Positions 7,621 to 17,427 are shown, counted from the stretch's first letter. The stretch: DNA of 60,070 nucleotides from Herbaspirillum sp. RV1423 (GCF_000577615.1 NZ_CBXX010000030.1:1-60070); one strand, 5' to 3'. Program-made: numbers and translations. The notes: a model not told the origin generated them from the sequence alone.

Positions 7621-9765
7621 ATGAGTCTTGCCGCCACCAAATCGAACGAGCGCAGAAAGGGCCAGCCGACCCAGGTGATGGGTGTCGTGCTGTTGCTGAA
7701 CAAATTGGCGGCCAAGATGGCCAAGCGCGCCGAATTGCTGGCGGCGGGGCTGGTCATCGGCATCGTCTTCATGCTGGTGTTGCCGATGCCGGTGTGGTTG
7801 CTGGATATTCTGATCGCGTTCAGCCTGTGCATTTCCGGACTGATCGTGGTGGTGGCCATGTACATGCCGGGCCCCACGGCGTTTTCGACGTTTCCTGCAG
7901 TGCTGCTGCTGACCACGCTGTTCCGGCTGGCGATCTCGGTGTCGACGACGCGGCTGATCCTGCTGGAAGCCGACGCGGGCCATATTGTCGAGACCTTCGG
8001 CAATTTTGTCGTCGGCGGCAATCTGGTGGTCGGCCTGGTGATTTTCCTGATCCTGACGGTGGTGCAGTTCATCGTGATCACCAAGGGTTCAGAGCGGGTC
8101 TCCGAAGTGTCGGCGCGCTTCTCGCTGGACGCCATGCCCGGCAAGCAGATGTCGATCGACAGCGATTTGCGCGCCGGCATCCTGACGCCGGAAGAAGCCA
8201 AGGCCAAGCGCGCCATGCTGGGGCAGGAGAGCCAGTTGCACGGCGCCATGGACGGCGCCATGAAGTTCGTCAAGGGCGACGCCATTGCCGGCCTGTGCAT
8301 CGTGGTCGTGAACCTGATCGGCGGCATCTCGATCGGCATCATCCAGCGCAACCTCGATGCGGCCGAGGCGATGCGTGTCTACTCCATCCTGTCGATCGGC
8401 GATGCGCTGATTGCGCAGATCCCGGCGCTGCTGATTTCGCTCGGCGCGGGCATCATCACCACGCGCGTCACCAGCGACGACGGCCACGAAGGCGAGGATA
8501 GGACCAACGTCGGCCGCGATATCGTCGCCCAGTTGTTCGCCGAACCCAAGGCCTTGCTGACCGCTGCCGGCATCATGCTGCTGTTCGGCCTCATCCCCGG
8601 CATGCCTACCGTGATCTTCGTTTCGCTGGCGGTGGCCTTGTTCGTATCGGGCGTGGTCGGTTTGCTCAAGCCGCTGGCCGACGCCGAGATACAACGCGAA
8701 AACGAAGAGCTGGAGCGCAAGAACGCTGGCATTGTCGATCTCACCAATTTTTCCGCCACGACGCCGTTCATCCTGCGCATGCCGGAGGCGCTGCGCGCTA
8801 CGCCGGAAGCGGAAATGATCCGTAACGCCGTGCGCATCATGCGCAACGGCATGCTGGAAAAACGCGGCATTCCCGATCTCAAGCCAATCGAGTTCGAGTT
8901 TTCCATTCTGATGCCGGAGAATCGCGTGCACTTCCTGATGGCCGAGGTGCCGCTGGTCGATCATGAAATCATGATCGGCTGGGGGGCTACGCGTGAGACG
9001 TTGGACCGTGTCACTGAACTGGGCTTCGAAGCATTTGAGCGCAACATCTCCGGGTCGCGCCGCCGCCGCGTCTGGCTGCGCCTGGAGGACTTGGACAGAA
9101 TGGAAGAGATGGGCGTCCAACACCAGCGCTGGGAAACCGTGTTTGCCGCCGATATCGAGGTGGAACTGCTGCGCAATTGCCAGATGTTCGTCGGCGTCAA
9201 CGAAGTCATCCGTTTTACGCGTTGGGCCGAACGCCGTTATCCCGAGCTCGGCAAGGAAGTGTTGAAGTCGGTGACCTTGCCGCGGCTGACCGAAGTGGTG
9301 CAACGCCTGACCAAGGAAGGCGTGTCGCTGCGCAACGCGCGCCTGCTGCTCGAGACCACGCTGGACTGGGCCCCCAAGGAGCGCGACCCGGACGTCATTG
9401 CCGATTACGTACGGCTGGCTTTCAAGCGCCAGCTCTGCTTCGAGTCCGCGCGCGACGGCCTGATCGAAGTGATCCTGCTGTCGCCCGAGCTGGAAGACCA
9501 GTTGCGCAACGCCATGCGCCAGACCAGCCAGGGCAGTTACCTGGACATCGATTCCGAGCTGGAGCAACGACTGCTGGATCGGCTCAACGATCTCTCGACC
9601 AACGTCTGCACGCCGATCACGCCGCCGGTGCTGGTCACCGCCGCTGACATCCGCCGCTCGGTGCGCAAGCTGATCGAGGAGGAGTTCTTCCCGGTGCCGG
9701 TATTCGCGTTTTCCGAGCTGACCCAGCATGCCAAGGTCAAACCGGTCGGCATGATCGAGGCTTGA
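7621..9765 (+). CDS. sctV: T3SS export gate protein SctV/HrcV
   Basis: A 714-residue inner-membrane protein of the FHIPEP (FlhA/HrcV) family, forming the nonameric export gate. The N-terminal half has seven to eight membrane segments and the conserved FRLAISVSTTRLIL and family signature near residue 140 (VQFIVITKGSERVSEVSARF). A cytoplasmic loop (SLDAMPGKQMSIDSDLRAG) is diagnostic. The C-terminal half is the soluble ring domain. The ATG at 7621 was preferred over an upstream TTG. Length fits the family. It is in the operon with the X/Y-like genes, about 120 bp downstream. Confidence 0.95.
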   Translation: MSLAATKSNERRKGQPTQVMGVVLLLNKLAAKMAKRAELLAAGLVIGIVFMLVLPMPVWLLDILIAFSLCISGLIVVVAMYMPGPTAFSTFPAVLLLTTLFRLAISVSTTRLILLEADAGHIVETFGNFVVGGNLVVGLVIFLILTVVQFIVITKGSERVSEVSARFSLDAMPGKQMSIDSDLRAGILTPEEAKAKRAMLGQESQLHGAMDGAMKFVKGDAIAGLCIVVVNLIGGISIGIIQRNLDAAEAMRVYSILSIGDALIAQIPALLISLGAGIITTRVTSDDGHEGEDRTNVGRDIVAQLFAEPKALLTAAGIMLLFGLIPGMPTVIFVSLAVALFVSGVVGLLKPLADAEIQRENEELERKNAGIVDLTNFSATTPFILRMPEALRATPEAEMIRNAVRIMRNGMLEKRGIPDLKPIEFEFSILMPENRVHFLMAEVPLVDHEIMIGWGATRETLDRVTELGFEAFERNISGSRRRRVWLRLEDLDRMEEMGVQHQRWETVFAADIEVELLRNCQMFVGVNEVIRFTRWAERRYPELGKEVLKSVTLPRLTEVVQRLTKEGVSLRNARLLLETTLDWAPKERDPDVIADYVRLAFKRQLCFESARDGLIEVILLSPELEDQLRNAMRQTSQGSYLDIDSELEQRLLDRLNDLSTNVCTPITPPVLVTAADIRRSVRKLIEEEFFPVPVFAFSELTQHAKVKPVGMIEA

Positions 9766-9986
9766 CGATCCCGCAAGACCTCATATTGCCTGTGCCCACC
9801 GGCCAGGGAACTTGTTGCCGGCAATCGACATATAGAGTTATCGGGATGCCGATTTGTGCGGCGCGCCTGGGCGCGAGCACGACGGCAAGGTGATCGGGCG
9901 TTTCGCGGTTGACATGCCCTGCGCCGGTTTCCTGTGTTCCAACGACGTCCTTGCAAGAAGGACCAACAGAATTCAAATTGGAGTAA

Positions 9987-10922
9987 ATGATGGCGCAAAG
10001 TCATATCCCCGGCTCTTCATCGGCGCACGCGACGGGAGTCAACAGCGACGCCGGTCTTGACCCGGGACATCGGCCGCAAGAGCAGCAGCCGCACAGACAC
10101 CGAGGATCGAATTTGTTCAATGCGACTCTCGGTCGTATTGCTAATTTTAGTATCGACCGGTATACCGACGCCATATCGGCAGCGATCGTCGGCAATCCGG
10201 GCAGACCCTTCGGTCATCCGACCGAGTTATTCGGAGAACCTGCGATCGATCACAGGGAGTTTTTTCTCGGCATCATGTCGAGCGCGCGCGCCAGCATCGC
10301 AAGAAATGAGGATGACCTCAATGCCTCTTTCGTACGGATGCGGAACTCATTTTTGCAACCGGCGGACCCGCTTGCGGCTACGCCATCGCAACGCTCCGAT
10401 TTTGCGGGCAGCGATGCAGGGCGTAGCCGCAACCGCGGACCCTCGGACCTGCGTAGCCAGGCGTCGGGCTCTTCCGAGGCGCACTTCCATGGCGGTCAGG
10501 ACTCGGATCTGGAACGATGGCGGCGAGAGGTGAGTCCGGAAGCGCCGGAAGAAACACCGCCGGAGCCGCGAGGCGAACGGGAGGAAGCCCCGCAGTTGCC
10601 GCCGCGCCATCGGCGCGATGCTGCGCGGCATCAGCCTGCGCCGGGCGGGTTCAGGCCGGCGCAGACGGAACCGAGCGCCGAGGAGCGGGAGGCCGCCCAG
10701 AGAATATACGATAGCATGCGCGCGCAAGGCATCAAACACGCGGCTCAGCTAGTCGGCGTGACGGCCGGCAGCGGCCAGCACCATGGTCCGACAAGAGGCA
10801 ACAATCAGTTCCTGCCCGCTCCGCGTGAAATTCATCATCACGACACTACGCATTCTCATGATGGCTCAGGTGATGGCGACGGCGGCGATGAAGGCGAATA
10901 TGACGACCCGGGAAACACCTGA
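9987..10922 (+). CDS. Hypothetical protein in T3SS operon, possible secreted substrate
   Basis: A 311-residue protein with no recognised domain. It begins MMAQSHIPGSSSAHATGV, Ser-rich and without a Sec signal, consistent with a type III signal. The middle is disordered, with Pro, Glu and Arg runs (SPEAPEETPPEPRGE), and the C-terminus is rich in His, Asp and Gly. A short helical segment is found around EEREAAQRIYDSMRAQGI. The ATG has GGAG upstream. It interrupts the usual sctV-sctD adjacency, as effector or harpin genes often do in Hrp islands. No clear hrp box precedes it. Confidence 0.55.
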   Translation: MMAQSHIPGSSSAHATGVNSDAGLDPGHRPQEQQPHRHRGSNLFNATLGRIANFSIDRYTDAISAAIVGNPGRPFGHPTELFGEPAIDHREFFLGIMSSARASIARNEDDLNASFVRMRNSFLQPADPLAATPSQRSDFAGSDAGRSRNRGPSDLRSQASGSSEAHFHGGQDSDLERWRREVSPEAPEETPPEPRGEREEAPQLPPRHRRDAARHQPAPGGFRPAQTEPSAEEREAAQRIYDSMRAQGIKHAAQLVGVTAGSGQHHGPTRGNNQFLPAPREIHHHDTTHSHDGSGDGDGGDEGEYDDPGNT

Positions 10923-11013
10923 CGCCGCATGACGCATCCCGGCAATCCATGCCGGGACGCTGCAATTTCGCAATTTGTTTATTCGATAGTCTGATCAACC
11001 ATGGAGCGTAGTC

Positions 11014-11442
11014 ATGAGCTTTCCTGTCAAAGAAATGTCACCTCGCGATCATGCATTGCCGATGACGCATGACGAGGCGCTGAGCATCATAGAACACGCC
11101 CGCAAGGACAAGTTTCTCGCGCAGGAGCTGGAACAATTGCGCGAGAAATGCTGTTTGTTCGTCAGCGATGTGATGCATGAAGTCAACCAGGCGCTGGCGG
11201 AGAGGGACAGGCGCACGCCCGCGCTGCTGCGCAGCAAACCGGGCGACGCCTTGTCGTTGCGCGCGGCCTCGCGCGAACGCGAACAGGCCGCACAAAAGCG
11301 GCGCGAGCTGGCCGAGGCGATGGTCATCGGCGCGCTGTTCAATAGCGACAATCCCGACTGGAATCCGCTGGATCCATCCACCCACCGCAGCAGCGGTAGC
11401 GGCAGCTTGCTGCTGGCGCTGTTGCGAACCTCTCTGGAATAG
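11014..11442 (+). CDS. Hypothetical helical protein in T3SS operon
   Basis: A 142-residue, largely helical, highly charged protein with a ribosome-binding site (GGAGCG) before the ATG. The centre (KFLAQELEQLREKCCLFV) could form a coiled coil, and a second helix is Arg/Glu-rich (SREREQAAQKRRELAEAM). No signal peptide is present. I do not recognise it. Its place between the 9987 gene and sctD suggests a T3SS accessory or chaperone. Confidence 0.55.
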   Translation: MSFPVKEMSPRDHALPMTHDEALSIIEHARKDKFLAQELEQLREKCCLFVSDVMHEVNQALAERDRRTPALLRSKPGDALSLRAASREREQAAQKRRELAEAMVIGALFNSDNPDWNPLDPSTHRSSGSGSLLLALLRTSLE

Positions 11443-11710
11443 AGGCGCAGACGATGGCGACTCGCGTCAAGCGAGGTCGCCGCATTGTTTCACCCGTCTC
11501 CTGTTTCTCGCCCTCCTGCCGCACCCTCATGCCGCGGCAGGAGGGCGCTCGTCCGTCGCCGCCTGTCTCGCAGCCATTGATGGAACTGCCGACGGCGGGG
11601 GTTTTACCTATACACGAGATGTCATTGCCGCTTGAGTCAGGTTCGCTTCGCCGACCCTGATGAGGCGTCAATGACCGGACTTGGATTTGAATTGGCAACT
11701 GGAGTAGAAC

Positions 11711-12943
11711 ATGTACGACATGTACGAATTGCGAGTGCTGAACGGTTATCATCGCGGCGCGACCTTGCCTCTGACAGGGGAAACGCTGACCATCGGTGCC
11801 GGCGACACCGCCGATGTGGTGCTGGCCGATCCCGGTATTGAAGAGACGCATGCGGAGTTGGCGCCATCGTCTTCCGGCTGGACGTTGCAGAGCCTGGATG
11901 GTGCGGTGCGCGGTGCTGACAGCAACCAGGCGGTAGCTTCCTTGGCGCTGGCGCCCGGCGATTTCGTGCGGGTCGATCATATCTGGCTGGCCGTGGTCCA
12001 GCAAAACAGTCCGTGGCAGGAGCCGCCGGCGGAGCCGGGCGATGCGGCCACGCCAGCGGATGCCGCAACCGACGAAGCGATGCGGGATGCCGCCTTGGCG
12101 GATAGCGCCGACAACACGGAAACCGCGGTACAAGCGGAACAAACCGGCCCGACGGCGGCCGCCGACGCCATGAATGCGCACGTTTCCGAGCGGGCGGCGC
12201 AGCCGGGTTTCCTGTCGCGCAAGCGCCAATGGCTCTTCGCACCCGTGGCGCTGACGGCGATCCTGTCGGCCGCCGCCGCTTACGCCATGACGCGCACCTA
12301 CACGCCCTTGTCCGTCGACGGCGAGGCGAACACCGCATCCGTCGACGACATGGCGGCATGGCGGCCAACGGCCGTGGCGCAGGAAGATATGCACCGCACG
12401 GCCAAGGAGAACGGCACGGCCCAGCCGGAGCGGATGCTCAACCTGCCCCGGCCGGACCTGAGCAAAATAGACCAGGCCACCCGCTCCAGAAAGGAACAGG
12501 GCAAGACCGACCGCATGGCCGACATGAAAGCCGTGTCGATCAAATCCGGGCCGGCGCTGTCGCCGGAAGAACTGCGCAGCGCCTTTCGCAAGCGACTGGC
12601 CGAAGTCGATCTCCTCAAACGTTTCAACCTGCAACTGGAAGATCGCTTCTGGAGTTTGCAGGCGGCATTGGAAGAAGAGGATGCCGAACGCTTCCAGCGC
12701 ATGCTCAGCGCCTTCGTGCGCAAATACAATATCGACTTCCCCGTCGAGGTGAAGATCGGCAGCGCCGAAGCGATGTTGCCGTTCAAGATCCAGCAGGTCA
12801 TTTCCGGCAACAACGCCAGCATCGTGACCGACGACGGCCGGCGCCTGTATGTTGGCGATGAATATCGCGGCATGAAACTGGCCGGCATCGAAGGCAACCA
12901 GCTCAGCTTCACCGGCAAACGTTCGATCAACGTGACATGGTGA
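11711..12943 (+). CDS. sctD: T3SS inner-membrane ring protein SctD/HrpQ
   Basis: A 410-residue protein. The first 90 residues form an FHA-like domain (MYELRVLNGYHRGATLPL, IGAGDTADVVLADPGIE), followed by an Ala/Asp-rich linker. One membrane segment near residues 177-195 (WLFAPVALTAILSAAAAYAM) leads into a periplasmic part with BON-like ring-building folds at the C-terminus. Single-pass topology with a cytoplasmic FHA domain is typical of SctD, which forms the outer inner-membrane ring around SctJ. It overlaps sctN by 7 bases. Confidence 0.85.
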   Translation: MYDMYELRVLNGYHRGATLPLTGETLTIGAGDTADVVLADPGIEETHAELAPSSSGWTLQSLDGAVRGADSNQAVASLALAPGDFVRVDHIWLAVVQQNSPWQEPPAEPGDAATPADAATDEAMRDAALADSADNTETAVQAEQTGPTAAADAMNAHVSERAAQPGFLSRKRQWLFAPVALTAILSAAAAYAMTRTYTPLSVDGEANTASVDDMAAWRPTAVAQEDMHRTAKENGTAQPERMLNLPRPDLSKIDQATRSRKEQGKTDRMADMKAVSIKSGPALSPEELRSAFRKRLAEVDLLKRFNLQLEDRFWSLQAALEEEDAERFQRMLSAFVRKYNIDFPVEVKIGSAEAMLPFKIQQVISGNNASIVTDDGRRLYVGDEYRGMKLAGIEGNQLSFTGKRSINVTW

Positions 12944-14319
12944 CCACCGACGTCGATTTCATTGGCAGGCTCGACGACAAGCTGCGCGATCTGCGCAGCC
13001 GTTTGCCCGACTGGCGCGACAGGATCCCTTCCAAGCCCGGTTTCACCAGCCACGGCAAGGTATCGCAAGTGCTGGGCACACTGATCGAGGCGCATATGCC
13101 GCCGGTGCAGATCGGCGAGCTGTGCAATCTCATCAATCCGGACGCGCGCGGCAAGGACATGCTGGCCGAAGTGGTCGGGTTCACCGACAAGGCTGCCATC
13201 CTGTCGGCGCTCAGTCCGCTCGAAGGCGTCTCCACCCGCACGATCATCGAACCGTTGCGGCGTGCGCATTCGATCGAAGTCGGCGACCATTTGTTCGGCT
13301 GCGTGCTGGACGGTTTCGGGCGCTGGATGTTTCGCGCGCCGGCCGCGCTTGACAATGTATCGACCTGGCGCGCCATGTCGCCGGTCATGCGCGACGCGCC
13401 CAAGGCCACCGACCGGCCGCGTATAGCAACGCCGTTGGCCACCGGCGTGCGCGCCATTGATGGCTTGCTGACCATGGGCGTCGGACAGCGCATCGGCGTG
13501 TTCGCCGGCCCCGGTTGCGGCAAGACCACGCTGATGGCGGCGATCGCACGCGGCTGCGCTGCCGACGCGATCGTGTTCGGCCTGATCGGCGAACGCGGCC
13601 GCGAACTCAATGAATTCCTGCAGCACGAACTGGACGCCGAACTGATCCGCAAGACCGTGGTGGTGTGCGCCACCTCGGATCGCACCTCGATGGAGCGCTC
13701 GCGCGCGGCGTTTACGGCGACGGCAATCGCCGAGTCTTTCCGCGATCGCGGAAAGAATGTGTTGCTGCTGGTCGATTCGCTCACGCGGTTCGCCCGTGCC
13801 CAACGCGAAATCGGGCTGGCGGCCGGTGAGCCGCCGGCACGCGGCGGCTTTACGCCGTCGGTCTACACCATGTTGCCGCGCCTGATCGAACGCGCCGGCG
13901 CCACGCCGCAGGGATCGATCACGGCGATGTATACCGTGCTGGTGGATGGCGAATCGACCTCGGATCCGATCGGGGACGAAGCCAAGTCGCTGCTCGACGG
14001 CCATATCCTGCTCACGCGCAAGCTGGCGGAGCAGGGGCATTATCCGGCCATCGACGTGCTGGCCAGCATCAGCCGCGTTATGAGCAATGTCACGACGCGC
14101 GAGCATCGCAAGGCGGCCTCGCATTTCCGCGAGCTGATGGCGCGTTACCAGGAGATGGAGTTGCTGATCCGGCTCGGCGAATACAAGGAAGGCGCCGATC
14201 CGGTCGCGGATCGCGCCATGCAACTGCGACCGGAACAACTCGATTTCCTGCGCCAGGATACCAGCGCCAGCTCTAACTTCGACCGCACCATCGATCGCAT
14301 CATGGAGATGCAGGCATGA
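12937..14319 (+). CDS. sctN: T3SS ATPase SctN/HrcN
   Basis: A 460-residue F1-like ATPase that unfolds substrates and strips chaperones at the export gate. Walker A is GPGCGKTT with flanking FA and LMAAIARG; the Walker B region is LLLVDSLTRFARAQREIGL; the family signature GEPPARGGFTPSVYTMLPRL is intact, as is the GERGRE motif. Length fits the family. It starts within the end of sctD and overlaps sctO by 4 bases. Confidence 0.96.
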   Translation: MVTTDVDFIGRLDDKLRDLRSRLPDWRDRIPSKPGFTSHGKVSQVLGTLIEAHMPPVQIGELCNLINPDARGKDMLAEVVGFTDKAAILSALSPLEGVSTRTIIEPLRRAHSIEVGDHLFGCVLDGFGRWMFRAPAALDNVSTWRAMSPVMRDAPKATDRPRIATPLATGVRAIDGLLTMGVGQRIGVFAGPGCGKTTLMAAIARGCAADAIVFGLIGERGRELNEFLQHELDAELIRKTVVVCATSDRTSMERSRAAFTATAIAESFRDRGKNVLLLVDSLTRFARAQREIGLAAGEPPARGGFTPSVYTMLPRLIERAGATPQGSITAMYTVLVDGESTSDPIGDEAKSLLDGHILLTRKLAEQGHYPAIDVLASISRVMSNVTTREHRKAASHFRELMARYQEMELLIRLGEYKEGADPVADRAMQLRPEQLDFLRQDTSASSNFDRTIDRIMEMQA

Positions 14320-14819
14320 ATCCGGGCAATGTAGCAGCGGGACTGGGACCGCGTCGCGGCAAGCGCGAAGTGATCGAGGTGGCTGAGCGCAAGGTGCAGG
14401 ACAAACGGCTCGACCAGTTGCTGCATGTGCGCAAGCAGAGGCTCAGCCGGTTGGAACGGGAGTGCAACGAAGCACGCAGCGTCTGGCGTCGGCGGCGCCA
14501 GAAATTGCACCAGGTCAAGCAGATCTGGCGCGATGCGGTTGAGAGGACCCAGTCGGAGTGGCGCACAGCACGCCAGGAGTTCACCAACATGACCATCACC
14601 AGCGGCCAGTTCCGCAGCGCCAAGGCGATCTACGAACGCATGAAAAAAGAAGCTGCGCAGCTCTATCTCGATTGCCAGAATGAATTGAGCCGCTGTCGCG
14701 ACGCCGGCAGGCTTTTTTTTGCGGCGCGCCTGGCGGTGCTGACCGCCAACAAGCAACAGGAAAAGCTGAGCATCCTGCGCGATGAAATCCGGGCGCTGGA
14801 ACAAGCGGCGGAGAACTGA
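14316..14819 (+). CDS. sctO: T3SS stalk protein SctO/HrpO
   Basis: A 167-residue, highly charged, almost wholly helical protein, as expected for the FliJ-like central stalk of the ATPase complex. Two long antiparallel coiled-coil helices are seen (roughly residues 20-80 and 85-160). The family is weakly conserved in sequence; the call rests on size, composition and the position directly after sctN with an ATGA overlap. Confidence 0.8.
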   Translation: MNPGNVAAGLGPRRGKREVIEVAERKVQDKRLDQLLHVRKQRLSRLERECNEARSVWRRRRQKLHQVKQIWRDAVERTQSEWRTARQEFTNMTITSGQFRSAKAIYERMKKEAAQLYLDCQNELSRCRDAGRLFFAARLAVLTANKQQEKLSILRDEIRALEQAAEN

Positions 14820-14820
14820 C

Positions 14821-15423
14821 ATGTCGCTCAATCCCATTCTTTCCGCACTGCTGGATCCACCGCCGGCGACGGCGCCCAAAAAGACCAGGCCGCTTAACGT
14901 GCGGCAGATATCGGCACATGCGCCGTCGCCGCCGTCCGGTCCGGCACAGGCGAAAGCACCGCCAAAAGCACCGACGCGCGTTGCCGCCGAGGAGCGCGAG
15001 GCGCGCAAGCAGTCACAGCGCAACGAGCCGGGAAGCGCGCCTGGGGGAGCCGACGGCTGGCTGCCGACCGGCATGCCGGGGTTTTACGGACAAGGCAACG
15101 GCGACAACAGTGGCGGCGATCAAAACGGCGGCAATAGCGACGAGGCCGGTGCAGGAGGGCAATCCGGCGTCGACGGCGGCGACTACGATACCGAGACGAT
15201 CGCGGACCTGCTGCCGACCGAGGGCGACAGCGGCATCTTCGAGATATTGTTCCCGGGCGGCGAGACCATGGGTGTCATGGTCGATGTACGCGCCGCAACG
15301 GCGGCGTTCATGATTTCACCCAATGGCGACAAGTTGCGCAACTTGCTCTGCAGGAAGCAAATGGAACTGGAACAAAGCCTGGCGCGACGTATGGACAAGC
15401 ACGTCAGGCTTACCGTGTTGTAG
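14821..15423 (+). CDS. sctP: T3SS needle-length/specificity protein SctP/HrpP
   Basis: A 200-residue protein starting one base after the sctO stop. The N-terminal two thirds are disordered and Pro/Gly/Asn-rich, including a GNGDNSGGDQNGGNSD-type tract. The C-terminal 70 residues form a compact domain (IFEILFPGGETMGVMVDVR...), consistent with the substrate-specificity switch domain of HrpP/HpaP proteins. Order O-P-Q supports the call. Confidence 0.75.
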   Translation: MSLNPILSALLDPPPATAPKKTRPLNVRQISAHAPSPPSGPAQAKAPPKAPTRVAAEEREARKQSQRNEPGSAPGGADGWLPTGMPGFYGQGNGDNSGGDQNGGNSDEAGAGGQSGVDGGDYDTETIADLLPTEGDSGIFEILFPGGETMGVMVDVRAATAAFMISPNGDKLRNLLCRKQMELEQSLARRMDKHVRLTVL

Positions 15424-15470
15424 AACTTGCTCTTGAATTCGTCAGGCCCGGCAATCATGGTTTTTTTGAC

Positions 15471-16721
15471 ATGGGTTCTGGTTTTTTCGCGACCAGCCTG
15501 ACGCCGATAAATGCAGACCCTGGACCGGCCATGATGCATGCCGGCCAACGCGGCGCCTCCTACGACATCTCCATGCATGCTACCGATTCCGTCATTCTCG
15601 ATGCCGAACCAGCCGTTGCGCGGGGCGGCGTCCTGTTGCGCAACGCGCCCCGCGTCAGCGCCGCTCATGCCCGCTTGACGCGCCTGATAGGGCAGGGCTT
15701 GCAATTGCCGTTGCCGCTTCCGGGGGCGCAGTTGACATTGCGCCTCGACCAGGGCGCCGAGTTGCCCTGGTCCGAGGTCTTGAGCCTGTCCGGCCCGATG
15801 GGCGTGTTCGAGATTGCGCAAGGTGCGCGTTTGCTGAATGCCCTGACCGGCATCGATCTGGCGGGGCTCGAACCTGACGGCGGCGTTTATCCGGAGTGGT
15901 TTGTGTCGGCGGTGAGCGGTCGGTTGACGGGGACGCCGTTCCAGGGCATCAACAGAATCAGTTGTGTCGATCGCACGGTGCATGCTGCGGCAAGCACTTT
16001 GCAACTCAGCATGTTCCAGCAAGGACACGAAATCGCCATGCCGCTGCGCGCCGCGGCGACGACCTGGCTGCAACTGCTCGCCGGCGCCAGGCGCTGGCCG
16101 TTGCGCTTGCCGCTCGCGCCTTATCTGGGGCTGGCCAGCGTCAACACCGTCTGCATCGGTCGACACGATCTGCCGCGGTCGGTGCTGTCCAAGCTGGAGG
16201 TCGGCGACATTGTTTTACCGCGACGCCTGTACTTTGCTACCGACGGTTCAGGTACGACCCGCCTGGCGGGCCGCCATTGGCAAGTGCGCTACCAGGCGCC
16301 CTGCAATTTGCACATCATCGCCCAGGAGAACAGATTGGACACCGAAGACACTTTCGAACGACACCAGGATATGGCAGAGGCGAAGATCGATGCTGATGCC
16401 GAAGCGCCATCTGTTGCATCCGATCCAGTGCCGGCGTCGCCGGCCGCAGCGGCCGGACCAGAACCTGAATATGAACCCGACAGCGCCACGGCGGCGCTGC
16501 TGGATGAGGTACACATGACGCTGAGTTTCGAACTCGGTCGCGTCAGCTTGCCCTTGGCAGAAATACGCAGCCTGGGGCCGGCAACGGTGCTGACCTTGCA
16601 AGGCGGCGGCGCCGACGCGATCGCCATACTGTGCAGCGGTCGCGCGATCGGACGTGGCGAAGCGGTGGATGTGGATGGCGCGCTAGGCATTCGCATCACC
16701 CAGTGGGGCGGGGCATGCTGA
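15471..16721 (+). CDS. sctQ: T3SS C-ring (sorting platform) protein SctQ/HrcQ
   Basis: A 416-residue protein with a variable N-terminal half and a C-terminal SPOA (FliN-like) domain in about the last 75 residues (VHMTLSFELGRVSLPLAEIR ... GEAVDVDGALGIRI). P. syringae splits this gene into hrcQA and hrcQB; here it is one gene. An Ala/Pro-rich linker near residues 310-345 separates the halves, and an internal ATG at 16516 with GAGG five bases upstream could produce a separate SPOA fragment, as known for several SctQ proteins. The ATG at 15471 lacks a good Shine-Dalgarno, so the start may be downstream. Confidence 0.88.
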   Translation: MGSGFFATSLTPINADPGPAMMHAGQRGASYDISMHATDSVILDAEPAVARGGVLLRNAPRVSAAHARLTRLIGQGLQLPLPLPGAQLTLRLDQGAELPWSEVLSLSGPMGVFEIAQGARLLNALTGIDLAGLEPDGGVYPEWFVSAVSGRLTGTPFQGINRISCVDRTVHAAASTLQLSMFQQGHEIAMPLRAAATTWLQLLAGARRWPLRLPLAPYLGLASVNTVCIGRHDLPRSVLSKLEVGDIVLPRRLYFATDGSGTTRLAGRHWQVRYQAPCNLHIIAQENRLDTEDTFERHQDMAEAKIDADAEAPSVASDPVPASPAAAAGPEPEYEPDSATAALLDEVHMTLSFELGRVSLPLAEIRSLGPATVLTLQGGGADAIAILCSGRAIGRGEAVDVDGALGIRITQWGGAC

Positions 16722-17374
16722 ACAGCCAATACGACATTGTCTCGTTTTCGGTGCTGCTGGCGCTATTGGCGCTGGTGCCGTTGATGGTGGTTACCACTAC
16801 CTCTTTCCTCAAGATTTCGCTGGTGCTGATGGTGCTGCGTAACGCAATCGGCGTTCAGCAGGTGCCGCCGACGCTGGCGATATACGGCATTTCATTGGCA
16901 CTCAGCGTGTTCATCATGGCGCCGACGGCGCAGGAAATCGGCAAGCACGCACTGACTTTCGACACCAACACCAGCAGCGGACGCAGCACGCCCTTGCTGG
17001 CCAAGGCGCAGGAATCGTTCGAGCCCCTGCGCAAGTTCATGATCAAGATCAGCAAGCCCGAACAACGCGAACTGTTCCTGGCGTCGGCAAAGAAGCTGTG
17101 GCCCAAGGAGGCTTCCAAGGATGCCCAGCCCACCGATGCCCTGATCCTGATCCCGGCGTTCGTGGTGTCAGAGTTGCAGACCGGATATGAGATCGGCTTC
17201 CTGATCTATATCCCGTTCGTAGTCATCGACCTGCTGATTTCCAATTTGCTGATGGCGCTGGGTATGCAGCAAGTCAGTCCGCAAACCATCACGGTGCCGT
17301 TGAAGCTGTTGCTGTTTACGCTGGTGGACGGGTGGGCAAAATTGCTCAACGCCTTGGCCATGTCGTATGTATGA
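16715..17374 (+). CDS. sctR: T3SS export apparatus protein SctR/HrcR
   Basis: A 219-residue FliP-family membrane protein. It overlaps the sctQ stop (ATGCTGA). Conserved motifs include MVVTTTSFLKISLVLMVLRN near residues 24-43 and the signature FVVSELQTGYEIGFLIYIPF. Four membrane segments flank a soluble domain. SctR forms the core of the export pore with SctS and SctT. Confidence 0.96.
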   Translation: MLNSQYDIVSFSVLLALLALVPLMVVTTTSFLKISLVLMVLRNAIGVQQVPPTLAIYGISLALSVFIMAPTAQEIGKHALTFDTNTSSGRSTPLLAKAQESFEPLRKFMIKISKPEQRELFLASAKKLWPKEASKDAQPTDALILIPAFVVSELQTGYEIGFLIYIPFVVIDLLISNLLMALGMQQVSPQTITVPLKLLLFTLVDGWAKLLNALAMSYV

Positions 17375-17427
17375 GCATGGATTCATCCGGCGGACCCATT
17401 CAGTATTGCCTTACAAGGAAATCAATC

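Noticed and set aside
8089..9729. 546-codon open frame on the minus strand inside sctV
   Set aside because: Antisense shadow of a GC-rich gene; Gln/His/Arg-rich translation with no domain, while the plus strand is a clear SctV.
9806..9832. GGAACT-N15-ACATATA as an hrp box before the 9987 gene
   Set aside because: The CCAC half is missing; similarity is limited to the first half.
12298..14238. 646-codon open frame on the minus strand across sctD and sctN
   Set aside because: Opposite strand of two well-supported genes; composition is typical of antisense GC-rich frames.
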